Below, piece after piece: positions 25,663-33,775 of a DNA stretch of 42,290 nt; position 1 is the stretch's first letter, and each line of letters opens with the position of its first letter. The translations under genes and the position numbers were made by a program. Location: NCBI GenBank assembly GCA_036262095.1, contig DATAJQ010000114.1:1-42290 (forward strand), read 5' to 3'. The DNA comes from Terrimonas_A sp036262095. Lineage in GTDB: Bacteria > Bacteroidota > Bacteroidia > Chitinophagales > Chitinophagaceae. Under the pieces are notes generated by a model. The model saw only the letters and a list, made by a program, of their open reading frames with translations. It ran no database searches and was not told the DNA's origin.

Positions 25663-28659
25663 ATGCGACTAATATACCTGTCAGTGTTGCTTTTTCTGAT
25701 CTCCTTCGGCAGCCTGGCGCAAACACCATCCTACAATTTCCGCCGGGTTAGCGCCAAGGACGGATTGGGCGATGGTGTTGTGAGCCCGATTGCCAGGGAT
25801 AAATACGGGTATATATGGTTTGGTTCATTGAGTGGCCTTAACCGCTATGATGGCTATCGCGTCACCAATTTTTTCTTCAATAACAAAGACAGTTTTTCCA
25901 TCCCCACCGATTTTGTCCGCACTATTTTTTGCGATGTATATGGCGATATATGGTTTGGTTATGGCAATGGCCTTTACCGTTTTGATTATCCTACCAAACA
26001 TTTTGAGCTGATAGCAGCCACCAGGGGCGTTGGCGTAAATGAGATCCGGCCATCGGGCGACAGCCTTTGCCTGCTGACTGAAAAAGGGATTGCTTTTTAT
26101 AATACGGTACATAAAAGATTCTCGTTTGGCAGTTCTGCCAATAACGATCCGATGGTGAGGGTGCCGATGTATGAAGGATATGTTTACCGGCAGGAAGCAT
26201 ACATCGCAACTAATACCGGCATACTGGTATATAATGTTGTCAACAAGACCAGCCACATGCTGTATATGAGCCGGGGAAAAGAGCTGGGAGTGCATAAGGT
26301 AGTGATCGATAGCAATGGAGTTGTGTGGGCCACCCGGTATGATAAAGGAGCGCTGTTGTATAAGGGGATTAATAATAATACAGAGTTCCAGGAAATCACC
26401 AGCCACCGCTATGGAGATGCCGGTGCATTCGACCGGATCATTGATATCTATGTTGACCGCAACAACCGGCTTTGGCTGGGTACTATATGGAATGGATTGG
26501 TTGGAGTGAACACTACAGACAATTCTTTCACCGCTGTTGTAAATGATCGCCGTATAGCCACAAGCATCCCGGAAAACCATATCAACAGGATATTTATGGA
26601 CAAGCAGGGTTTTATGTGGCTTGGTACGGAGGGGTCGGGGGCTGCTTATTTTCAACCGGATTATAACCTCTTCAATATCTTTTTCCCGGAACCACTGAAA
26701 CTTATCAGGCCGCATGTATGGTGCCGCACTATTGCAGAGGATAAAGAGGGCAATTTATGGATGGGGACGGGAACAGGCCTGGTGAAACAATTTGCTGGCT
26801 CCGAAAAAAGTATATTGTTCAGCAGGAATGAAGTGACAGGAAATAAAATGATCCATAATAACTCCATCCGCGCACTTTTTTGTGACGATGATGGTAATAT
26901 GTGGATAGGTACCGCTACAGGCATAAACCTGTATGAAAGATCTTCTGGTAAGATGAGGTTCTTTAATACAGAAGATTCCTTACCCAATTCCTTTTACTGG
27001 CAGATACTGCAAGACCGGAACAAAAATATCTGGTTTGCAAGCAATGGAGGCTTCTATTATAAATTATCAGGCAGCTACACTTTTCATAGTCTTCATCAGC
27101 ATCCTGTATTAAAAGCATATGCAGGCTATGGCGGTCGTTGCATGCTGGAAGACAGCCGGGGTAATCTGTGGTTGGGATTGAACGGACGTGGGCTGCTTCT
27201 TTATGACACCAGGCAGCAAGAGGCTAAGCACTGGGAAGCATTAGGAACAAAAGACAACCCTATCGGTAATATCATTACGTCCATTGCTGAAGACAAAAAA
27301 GGAATTATCTGGTTCAGCAGTTATTATGGCCTGGCTTCCTATGACTACACAACGGGAAAGTTTACCACCTACTCGGATATACATGCCATGGAATCCTTGC
27401 AGATATCCGGCCTCAATGTAGATGAAGAAGACCGTTTATGGCTGGCTACTACAAGAGGGATCCTGATGCTGGATAAAGACCGGAATACCTTTAAGCGCTT
27501 TAACATGGAAGATGGGCTTCCTGATATACAGTTCAATGACCAGGGCTCCTACACCTTGAAGAACGGCATGTTTGTTTATCCCACCTACGATGGCTTTGTG
27601 TCCTTTGATCCATTAAAGTACAGCGAAAAGAATATTGCCAGCAACACGATCATTTCTTCGTTCACCATTCCGGACAATCCGGCGCCACGGGTATTGGATG
27701 CAACAGATAAAAAGGAAATACATCTTTCAGCTTCGCAAGGCTTTTTTACCATTGAGCTGACGGCGTTCAACTATTCCAATCCCCGCGAAACCTGGTATGC
27801 CTATAAACTGGAAGGTTTTGATAAGGATTGGATACATACGAAGAACCGGCTGGCCAATTATACCAATGTGCCCGGAGGCGCATACACGTTCCGTTATAAA
27901 TCTTCTTCTGACCCTACCAACTGGAATACGGAAGAGAAATCAATCCTTATTAAGATTGACACTGTTTTCTATAAAACCTGGGTTTTTCGCATTACCTCCG
28001 TTGCACTTCTTCTCGGGCTTAGCTTCTTTATTTACCGGTACCGTATTAAACAAAGAGAAAAACTGTTGCGACTCGAAAACAAATCACAGTTGCTGGAAAA
28101 GGAAAAGGCACAGGTGATGTATGAAAACCTGAAGCAACAACTGAACCCGCATTTTCTTTTCAATTCTCTTACCTCCCTGAGCAGCCTGATAAGAGTGAAC
28201 CCCAGGTTGGCGGGCGAATTCCTGGAAAGCCTGAGCAAGACCTACCGGTATATATTGAAGAGCCGGGATAGTGAAACCGTTCCTTTGGTCAGTGAAATAA
28301 AGTTTGCAGAGACCTATGTACTTCTTCAACAAACAAGGTTTGAAAAAGGCCTGCAGGTGAATTTTTCAGTGCCGGAAGAATATAATCACCGGAAAATTGC
28401 ACCGGTTACTTTACAAAATATGATCGAGAATGCGATCAAGCATAATATTATTGATGAAGAGAGCCCCCTGGTGATTGATATTTATACAGAGGATGATTAT
28501 ATCGTGGTGAAGAACAATATGCAGAAAAAGAATTTTGTGGAAACGAGTAACCGGCAGGGCCTTATCAATCTGCAATCCTTATATCATTACCTGTCTGACA
28601 GAAATGTGGAGATAATAGAAGATGTCAATTCTTTCATGGTCAAAATCCCTTTGTTATGA
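25663..28659 (+). CDS. LytS-type sensor kinase with Reg_prop propeller
   Basis: 998 residues from the ATG at 25663, which gives the signal peptide MRLIYLSVLLFLISFGSLAQ; an upstream in-frame TTG is rejected. The periplasmic part has about 11 two-component propeller repeats (D-x-x-G-x-(I/L)-W-(F/L/M)-G patterns such as YGYIWFGSLSGLNRYDG, GFMWLGTEGSG, GNLWMGTGTG) forming two beta-propeller units, then a Y_Y_Y domain (about 700-760). One transmembrane helix follows (about 772-793), then a short coiled coil and a His_kinase domain (PF06580) with phospho-acceptor His830 in LNPHFLFNSL, and an ATP-binding domain with the N-box MIENAIKHN. It lacks a fused AraC module, so it is not a classical hybrid; signal probably goes to the overlapping LytTR gene. 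A TAAATTTTG box lies about 33 bp upstream. Confidence 0.94.
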   Translation: MRLIYLSVLLFLISFGSLAQTPSYNFRRVSAKDGLGDGVVSPIARDKYGYIWFGSLSGLNRYDGYRVTNFFFNNKDSFSIPTDFVRTIFCDVYGDIWFGYGNGLYRFDYPTKHFELIAATRGVGVNEIRPSGDSLCLLTEKGIAFYNTVHKRFSFGSSANNDPMVRVPMYEGYVYRQEAYIATNTGILVYNVVNKTSHMLYMSRGKELGVHKVVIDSNGVVWATRYDKGALLYKGINNNTEFQEITSHRYGDAGAFDRIIDIYVDRNNRLWLGTIWNGLVGVNTTDNSFTAVVNDRRIATSIPENHINRIFMDKQGFMWLGTEGSGAAYFQPDYNLFNIFFPEPLKLIRPHVWCRTIAEDKEGNLWMGTGTGLVKQFAGSEKSILFSRNEVTGNKMIHNNSIRALFCDDDGNMWIGTATGINLYERSSGKMRFFNTEDSLPNSFYWQILQDRNKNIWFASNGGFYYKLSGSYTFHSLHQHPVLKAYAGYGGRCMLEDSRGNLWLGLNGRGLLLYDTRQQEAKHWEALGTKDNPIGNIITSIAEDKKGIIWFSSYYGLASYDYTTGKFTTYSDIHAMESLQISGLNVDEEDRLWLATTRGILMLDKDRNTFKRFNMEDGLPDIQFNDQGSYTLKNGMFVYPTYDGFVSFDPLKYSEKNIASNTIISSFTIPDNPAPRVLDATDKKEIHLSASQGFFTIELTAFNYSNPRETWYAYKLEGFDKDWIHTKNRLANYTNVPGGAYTFRYKSSSDPTNWNTEEKSILIKIDTVFYKTWVFRITSVALLLGLSFFIYRYRIKQREKLLRLENKSQLLEKEKAQVMYENLKQQLNPHFLFNSLTSLSSLIRVNPRLAGEFLESLSKTYRYILKSRDSETVPLVSEIKFAETYVLLQQTRFEKGLQVNFSVPEEYNHRKIAPVTLQNMIENAIKHNIIDEESPLVIDIYTEDDYIVVKNNMQKKNFVETSNRQGLINLQSLYHYLSDRNVEIIEDVNSFMVKIPLL

Positions 28660-29429
28660 TCAAAGCAGTTATAGTAGAAGATGAAAACCTGATTGCGCGG
28701 GAGTTGCAAAATAAAATCGCTGCTGTGGCATCTGATGTACAGATAACGGAAATATTGCCCAGCCTCAAGACGGCCAAAAAATGGTTTATGCAAAATGCAG
28801 AACCGGACCTTTTGTTTATGGATATACAGCTCAGTGATGGTGTCAGCTTTGAGCTGTTTGATCATTTCCAGTTGAATTGCCCTGTTATTTTTACAACAGC
28901 GTATGATGAATATGCGATACGGGCATTTAAGGTAAACGGTGTTGATTACCTGCTGAAACCTGTGGATACTGATGAATTAAGATCTGCTATCGACAAATGC
29001 CGCAAGTTGCTGGAAAATAAAACAGCGCCGCCGGTGCATATCAGGGAACTGATGCAGGTGCTGCAGCATCCTCAATCATCCAATCCGTTATATAAAGAGA
29101 AATTCATCGTCAGTATCCGGAACAACTGGATACCGGTCAATACCAGGGATATCGCATGTTTTATGCGGGATAATCTGAATTATATCTATACGTTTAATGG
29201 AGAGAAATATATCCTGGATTATGCCACACTGGAAGAAGTGGAAGAGCTGCTTGACCCAAGGGTGTTTTACCGGGCCAACCGGCAAAGCATCATTCATGCA
29301 GATGCCATACAAAGTGTGAAGCCGCATGAGAATCAGAAACTGACCATTACGCTGAAAGCACCACTGAAAATTGAAATGGATATCAGCCGGGAGAAAGCGC
29401 CGGCATTTAAGAAATGGTTCGACCGGTAA
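28656..29429 (+). CDS. LytTR family response regulator
   Basis: 257 residues. Receiver domain 1-120: acidic pocket VEDEN (8-12), phospho-acceptor Asp56 (LLFMDIQ), Thr in FTTAYDEYA and Lys in LLKPVD. DNA-binding LytTR domain about 150-255: FIVSIRNNWIPVNTRDIACF, NLNYIYT, FYRANRQSIIHADAIQSV. LytTR proteins usually bind pairs of 9-12-bp direct repeats. The start ATG overlaps the stop of the kinase gene (ATGA), which implies translational coupling and makes the two a cognate pair. Its target is not obvious from the neighbours. Confidence 0.96.
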   Translation: MIKAVIVEDENLIARELQNKIAAVASDVQITEILPSLKTAKKWFMQNAEPDLLFMDIQLSDGVSFELFDHFQLNCPVIFTTAYDEYAIRAFKVNGVDYLLKPVDTDELRSAIDKCRKLLENKTAPPVHIRELMQVLQHPQSSNPLYKEKFIVSIRNNWIPVNTRDIACFMRDNLNYIYTFNGEKYILDYATLEEVEELLDPRVFYRANRQSIIHADAIQSVKPHENQKLTITLKAPLKIEMDISREKAPAFKKWFDR

Positions 29430-29433
29430 AAAA

Positions 29434-29566
29434 GTTTGCCGTTGATTATTTGCGGTTTACAGTTTATCTTATCCTTAAGTAGTAACTCATACACACTTAA
29501 ACCTGCAATAATTTTGTTAGGACATTGCTTGATAAGAACTGTAAACCGCAAATAAGAACGGCAAAC
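29434..29566. repeat. Long inverted repeat between convergent genes
   Basis: Arms 29434-29464 and 29537-29566 pair over about 30 bp, with a single two-for-one mismatch in the middle (left begins GTTTGCCGTTGATTATTTGC). A further CTTATC/GATAAG pairing follows with a small offset. The centre is 72 bp. It begins five bases after the LytTR stop and ends 11 bp before the end of the convergent receiver gene. No gene is inside. Confidence 0.85.
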
Positions 29567-29577
29567 AGTACGATTAG

Positions 29578-29943
29578 TTAGTTCGGGCTAATGGACGTAA
29601 TGATCATCGGCACTTTTTCAAACTCATTCGTTTTGTCCAGAAAGTGAGTAACTCCAAGCTTTTTGCATTGCCTCTTATAATATCCGCCGGACGAATTCGT
29701 GATCATGATCACGTTGCAGTTCCAGCCCAGTTCCTGGATCTTTTGCAGCAGGTCGATACCGCTTTTTCCAGAAAGATTTATATCTAATAGCACAACGTCA
29801 TGTGCTTTATTATCGAGCATACGGAATGCTTCATTATAGTCACTGGCAGTTTGAATACTGCTGATGCTTTCCACATCAACGAGAAGATCGATCATGCGTT
29901 CAACAAACTCCTCATTATCATCAACAATAAGAACGGAGAGCAT
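29578..29943 (-). CDS. Stand-alone receiver protein
   Basis: 121 residues consisting only of a CheY-like receiver. Acidic pair Asp8-Asp9 (VLIVDDNEE), phospho-acceptor Asp54 (VVLLDINLSGKSG), Thr in MITNSS and Lys in HFLDKTNEF are present, so it should be phosphorylatable. There is no output domain; the protein may shuttle or sequester phosphoryl groups or act by binding a partner. The ATG at 29943 starts the usual MLSVLIVDD; a longer frame from 29970 adds nine residues of no clear use. An 18-bp TGTAG-N8-CTACA site lies 108 bp upstream. A TTACTTTG box about 28 bp upstream is a possible -7 element. Confidence 0.9.
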   Translation of the reverse strand: MLSVLIVDDNEEFVERMIDLLVDVESISSIQTASDYNEAFRMLDNKAHDVVLLDINLSGKSGIDLLQKIQELGWNCNVIMITNSSGGYYKRQCKKLGVTHFLDKTNEFEKVPMIITSISPN

Positions 29944-30050
29944 CTTACTGGTTTTTCGATAGTACATCATAACAACAAAGTAATGATCAACAGAGCCTTA
30001 AAAAAATAGAGTCAACTACAATAATGGCGTACAGCTTACATAGGCAAGGC

Positions 30051-30086
30051 TGTAGTGCGTTCACTACATCTTATTGTTTCAATAAG
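30051..30086. promoter_or_regulatory. TGTAG-N8-CTACA site plus adjacent hairpin
   Basis: TGTAGTGCGTTCACTACA (30051-30068) is an inverted repeat with 7-bp arms and a 4-bp centre. It is followed after one base by CTTATTG-TTT-CAATAAG (30070-30086), a 7-bp stem. It lies 108 bp upstream of the receiver start at 29943 and 56 bp after the stop of the next receiver gene. No T-run accompanies either stem, so they are not typical terminators. The same TGTAG-N8-CTACA layout recurs at 30594-30611. Confidence 0.45.
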
Positions 30087-30123
30087 GAACAGGAATGGGG
30101 TATGGTTGGTTGAATACGGAGTG

Positions 30124-30489
30124 TTAATTTTTCAGTATCCGCCTTATCGATGGGATAAGGTGAGTGGAAAAAGCGTCCTTGCTGATAAAATCGTCAGCAC
30201 CAGCTTCCATAACCCTTGATTTATATTGCTCTGCAGGATAAGTGCTGACAATAATGACCGGCAATCCTTTTTTTTCCTTTTTGATCTTCTTTAACGCTTC
30301 CAGGCCATTGCCACCGGGCATTACCATATCGGAGATGACCAGGTCCCAGGGGGCTGTCATTACCTTATCAAATAGCTCGATACCGTTCTCCGCTTCTTCG
30401 GTATGTAATATACCGAATTCATCTTCAAGCAATTGAACGATCCCTTTGCGTATATGAATATGGTCATCTGCAATAATGATACGTAGCAT
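30124..30489 (-). CDS. Stand-alone receiver protein, NarL-like receiver
   Basis: 121 residues. Receiver only: Asp8-Asp9 (IIIADDHIHIRKG), phospho-acceptor Asp54 (VISDMVMPGGNG), Ser/Thr in VSTYPAEQY and Lys in FISKDAFS. The ADDH-x-x-x-R-x-G start and D-M-x-M-P-G-x-x-G-L-(E/D)-A-L run match the receiver of the NarL-type regulator encoded next to it, so it looks like a relative that has lost the HTH. The ATG at 30489 is chosen over an upstream GTG because MLRIIIADDH is the usual start. It ends naturally in LKN. A TGTAG-N8-CTACA site lies 105 bp upstream. Confidence 0.9.
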   Translation of the reverse strand: MLRIIIADDHIHIRKGIVQLLEDEFGILHTEEAENGIELFDKVMTAPWDLVISDMVMPGGNGLEALKKIKKEKKGLPVIIVSTYPAEQYKSRVMEAGADDFISKDAFSTHLIPSIRRILKN

Positions 30490-30593
30490 AGCCGTGGAGG
30501 CGTTGATCTTTTTTAACACACGCCCAACACAAACGCCTTATGCAAAATACCTGTTTCCGGCCGAACGGCTTGTAGCACAGGGTTTTCAAATGG

Positions 30594-30611
30594 TGTAGAT
30601 TTTATACTACA
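30594..30611. promoter_or_regulatory. Second TGTAG-N8-CTACA site
   Basis: TGTAGATTTTATACTACA, 5-bp inverted arms with an 8-bp centre, the same total length as the site at 30051-30068. It lies 105 bp upstream of the receiver gene starting at 30489 and 20 bp after the stop of the NarL-type regulator. A further TGTAG half-site is at 30571-30575. Confidence 0.4.
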
Positions 30612-30631
30612 AGGGTCACCGGCCATCGCTC

Positions 30632-31261
30632 CTAGATGATCTTCTTCTCGATAGCATACCTTGTAAGTGCAGCATTGGAACGAAGGTTCATTTTTTCAAT
30701 GATCCGGGCACGGTAGGTGCTTACCGTAGTGCTGCTCAAGGAGAGTTGGCTGGCAATTTCCGAAACAGATTTGCCGGCTGCAAGTAATTTGAATACATCG
30801 AATTCCCGGTCTGAAAGTAGTTCATGTGGTTGCTGGCCTGTATCATCACGGTAGGCATTGGCCAGCTTCTCTGCAACCGAAGGAGTAATGAATTTTTTAC
30901 CTAACAATACCGTTTGAACTGCCCGTATGATCTCATCATGTATACTGTCTTTACCCAGGTAACCTGCAGCCCCTGCTTTCAGTACGCGCAAAGCATATTG
31001 ATCTTCAGGATACATGCTCATGATCAGCACGGGAACATGAGGGGCCACCTGCTTCAACTGGCTTAGCGCATCCAATCCACTCCGTCCCGGCATGTTCATA
31101 TCGCAGATCACTATATCCCATTTATCGTTTATGACCTGTGCAACCAATGTTTCTGCATCGGCCGCTTCTCCTATCCTGGCTGAGGGATATTCTTCCAGTA
31201 AAATTTGTTTTAAACCTCTCCTGACAACAGCGTGATCATCTGCAATAAGAATGTTCAACAT
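30632..31261 (-). CDS. NarL/FixJ family response regulator
   Basis: 209 residues. Receiver with Asp8-Asp9 (ILIADDHAVVRRG), phospho-acceptor Asp54 (VICDMNMPG) and Lys in YLGKDSI. LuxR-type HTH at about 145-205: LSDREFDVFKLLAAGKSVSE, IASQLSLSSTTVSTYRARI, and IEKMNLRSNAAL. Such regulators bind short inverted repeats as dimers once phosphorylated. The ATG at 31261 is used rather than a TTG six bases before it, leaving a 2-bp gap after the stop of the histidine kinase gene, so kinase and regulator are a cognate pair. The two TGTAG-N8-CTACA sites nearby are candidate targets. Confidence 0.94.
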   Translation of the reverse strand: MLNILIADDHAVVRRGLKQILLEEYPSARIGEAADAETLVAQVINDKWDIVICDMNMPGRSGLDALSQLKQVAPHVPVLIMSMYPEDQYALRVLKAGAAGYLGKDSIHDEIIRAVQTVLLGKKFITPSVAEKLANAYRDDTGQQPHELLSDREFDVFKLLAAGKSVSEIASQLSLSSTTVSTYRARIIEKMNLRSNAALTRYAIEKKII

Positions 31262-31263
31262 GT

Positions 31264-33636
31264 TCAACGGTTTTCTTTGGCAAAAACAGGTAATGGAACT
31301 ATTACTTCCACTATGGTACCCTCACCCTGCACGCCTGTTATTTTATATTCTCCCCCGATCATCAGGGTCCTTTCTTTCATTCCTAATAAACCCAGGGTTT
31401 TTTTCTTTGCATTTTCTGCGTCAAAACCCTTACCATTATCCTTGATAGTTAAAATTAAGCTATTCTCTTTTTGTAACAAGGTCACTGCTACTTTATCCGC
31501 TCCCGAATGCCGCGCCACATTCGTCAACGACTCCTGCAGTATCCTGAATAAACCAATCTTGACCGGTTCGGGCAATAACAGCTCTGCCGGAGGCAGGTTC
31601 ACTTCAACACCGATACCCGATCGGTTCTGAAATTCTTCTATATGCCATTCCATTGCGGCAATCAGGCCGAGATCATCCAGCAGGCTGGGCCTTAGTTCAG
31701 AAGAAATATGCCGCACTTTTTTTACCGTCACATCAATCAGCGACAGAAGCTCGGTTATTTTTTCTTTTACCGGGTCACTGGCCGGCTGAAGTTTTCTGTT
31801 GAGCCAGGATACGTCCATTTTTAAAACAGTGAGCAATTGCCCCAGCTCATCATGTATTTCCCTGGCAATATGAAGGCGTTCCTCTTCTCTTACATTTTGG
31901 AGATGCTCTGTCAGTTTTCTGGTTGCATCATATGATTCTTTCAACTTTTCTTCTGCGAGGTATTGCTCCGTCACTTCATTGGCCAGTACCAGGCGTGTCG
32001 GCTTTCCTTCATAATAAATATCATGGGTCACCACATCTACATAGATGATCTCGCCGTCCTTTCTTTTATGCCGCCAGACCCCGGCATAATGGATACCTCT
32101 GAACTGCCGGTTGGTAGCTGCTCTCAGCCGTTCAATATCCTCATCCGGCCGGAGCATGAATATGTCAAGGTGTAAAAACTCTTCCTGCGTGTAGCCGTAT
32201 TGTTTTAATGCAGAAGTGTTCACCTCGATGATCGTATAATCAGGAAGACTGAGCATCCACATAGGCAGCGGATTGCTTTCAAACAGCAATTTGTATTTCT
32301 GCTCTGAGTTACGGAGGTCTTCCTCTATTTTTTTCAACTCGGTGATGTCAATGCCTGTTCCAAGCAAGCAGGGGCCACCTTCATAATTTATTTTAACGGC
32401 TTTAAAGAAATAAGGCAATATGTTGCCGCTTTTGGTCAGAAACCGTCCTTCGGCATCATTCATCCCCAGTTCAAACACACCCTGAATGCGTTCAATGATA
32501 TAGGCTTTATCCTCTTCAACAAAAAAATCGGACGGGTGCATATTCGTGATCTCTTCGGCTGAATAGCCGGTGACCGATTCGAGTTGCTCATTCCAGCGGA
32601 TGAATTTACCCGTGTGGTCGAAGAAATAAAATACACCAGGGAGACTGAATATGAGTTTATCGGCCAGCTCTTTTGCTTCTCTTAGTTCCGTTGTTTTATC
32701 CTCTACTTTAAGTGCCAGTTCTTCATTGAAAGATTTGAGTTTGTTTTCCATCTGCTTTTCCAGCAGGTCGCGACGGTTAAGTGAATGCGTATTGTACCAG
32801 GCAATAGCAATAAAAATAAGTATGGTGATGGAGGCATATAATACCACACCAAACTCATAGCTGTATATCCCGGCCCAGTATCCCCATAAGCGCAGGAGGC
32901 CTAGAGCTGCGGGTACGATAATGGCGACCGGTATTAATAATCTTGCTGTAAGACTGCCATTCAATGAAGAAGTGAATTCCCTCATAAACCCGATCCCAGG
33001 ATTGGCAAAAAGAAGAGCGATAGCAAAAAGGAAAAAACAGATCGCCGTGTTCAATGCCATGGCCACGTAATTGAACACACCGTAAAACTCCTGTACCTGA
33101 TATAGATAACCCAGCAGGGAAAGAAGGCTCAGCAGGGCAATAAAGAGCGCGATAAAATGAGTAGCTATCCGGCCTTTTTTATTTTCATATTGCAGAAGCA
33201 GTAAAGAAATGCCGGCCAATAAAAAACAAGCCGCAGTGTTGGGTGCCATTTGGTTGGGCTGCCCTCCTTTGGTGTTTTCTTCCAGCTTATTAATAAACAG
33301 AATTGAATCGGGGTGGAAACCTGTATCAAATAAAAGGCTGGCAAGGATATACAAACCGGTGAGCAGTACAAGAATGGCAAATGCATATCCTGTAATAGCT
33401 GCCTGCCTGGTATTTTTCGCGCGACTGCTCCAAAGAAATGAAAGGCTAAGGAGTATAAAGCATACGGCAGATAACGGGTTCATCGCTGCCGTTTGACTGA
33501 ATATGCTTTTGAGTAAGGTAATATTAAACTCCCACCCCGCCAGTACGAGCAGGGCAATCGTCAGGATAATATATATAAGATATCTGGACCAGCGGCGCAG
33601 CCGTTGTTGCAAAGAGATATCCGATGGTAATTGCAT
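31264..33636 (-). CDS. Membrane histidine kinase, 8 TM, two PAS, NarX-type
   Basis: 790 residues. The N-terminal third (about 15-295) has eight hydrophobic helices (for example YLIYIILTIALLVLAGWEF, AITGYAFAILVLLTGLYILA), unlike the periplasmic sensor domains common in NarX. A coiled coil (about 295-330) leads to PAS 1 (about 335-450, FSLPGVFYFFDHTGKFIRWN) and PAS 2 (about 455-570, PLPMWMLSLPDYTIIEVN). HisKA_3 follows with phospho-acceptor His595 (REIHDELGQ), then the HATPase domain (N-box TNVARHSGA, GKGFD, GLLGMKERTLMIGGEY). It should phosphorylate the NarL-type regulator encoded 2 bp downstream and possibly the stand-alone receivers. Confidence 0.94.
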   Translation of the reverse strand: MQLPSDISLQQRLRRWSRYLIYIILTIALLVLAGWEFNITLLKSIFSQTAAMNPLSAVCFILLSLSFLWSSRAKNTRQAAITGYAFAILVLLTGLYILASLLFDTGFHPDSILFINKLEENTKGGQPNQMAPNTAACFLLAGISLLLLQYENKKGRIATHFIALFIALLSLLSLLGYLYQVQEFYGVFNYVAMALNTAICFFLFAIALLFANPGIGFMREFTSSLNGSLTARLLIPVAIIVPAALGLLRLWGYWAGIYSYEFGVVLYASITILIFIAIAWYNTHSLNRRDLLEKQMENKLKSFNEELALKVEDKTTELREAKELADKLIFSLPGVFYFFDHTGKFIRWNEQLESVTGYSAEEITNMHPSDFFVEEDKAYIIERIQGVFELGMNDAEGRFLTKSGNILPYFFKAVKINYEGGPCLLGTGIDITELKKIEEDLRNSEQKYKLLFESNPLPMWMLSLPDYTIIEVNTSALKQYGYTQEEFLHLDIFMLRPDEDIERLRAATNRQFRGIHYAGVWRHKRKDGEIIYVDVVTHDIYYEGKPTRLVLANEVTEQYLAEEKLKESYDATRKLTEHLQNVREEERLHIAREIHDELGQLLTVLKMDVSWLNRKLQPASDPVKEKITELLSLIDVTVKKVRHISSELRPSLLDDLGLIAAMEWHIEEFQNRSGIGVEVNLPPAELLLPEPVKIGLFRILQESLTNVARHSGADKVAVTLLQKENSLILTIKDNGKGFDAENAKKKTLGLLGMKERTLMIGGEYKITGVQGEGTIVEVIVPLPVFAKENR

Positions 33637-33775
33637 ACATCCGTGTTTACTACATGAGGCGCTGAGGTAAATAAAAATAAAACAAAAAACACGCTTGCTG
33701 CAAAGTTTTAGTTGATAGGTGTTATGAAATGATCAATGTGTAAGAATATACTCTTAAAAAGTCATTGTTAAGACG

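Noticed and set aside
25825..26715. 296-codon open frame on the minus strand
   Set aside because: It lies wholly opposite the Reg_prop repeats of the sensor kinase, which are strongly supported; a repeat-rich gene often leaves a long antisense frame.
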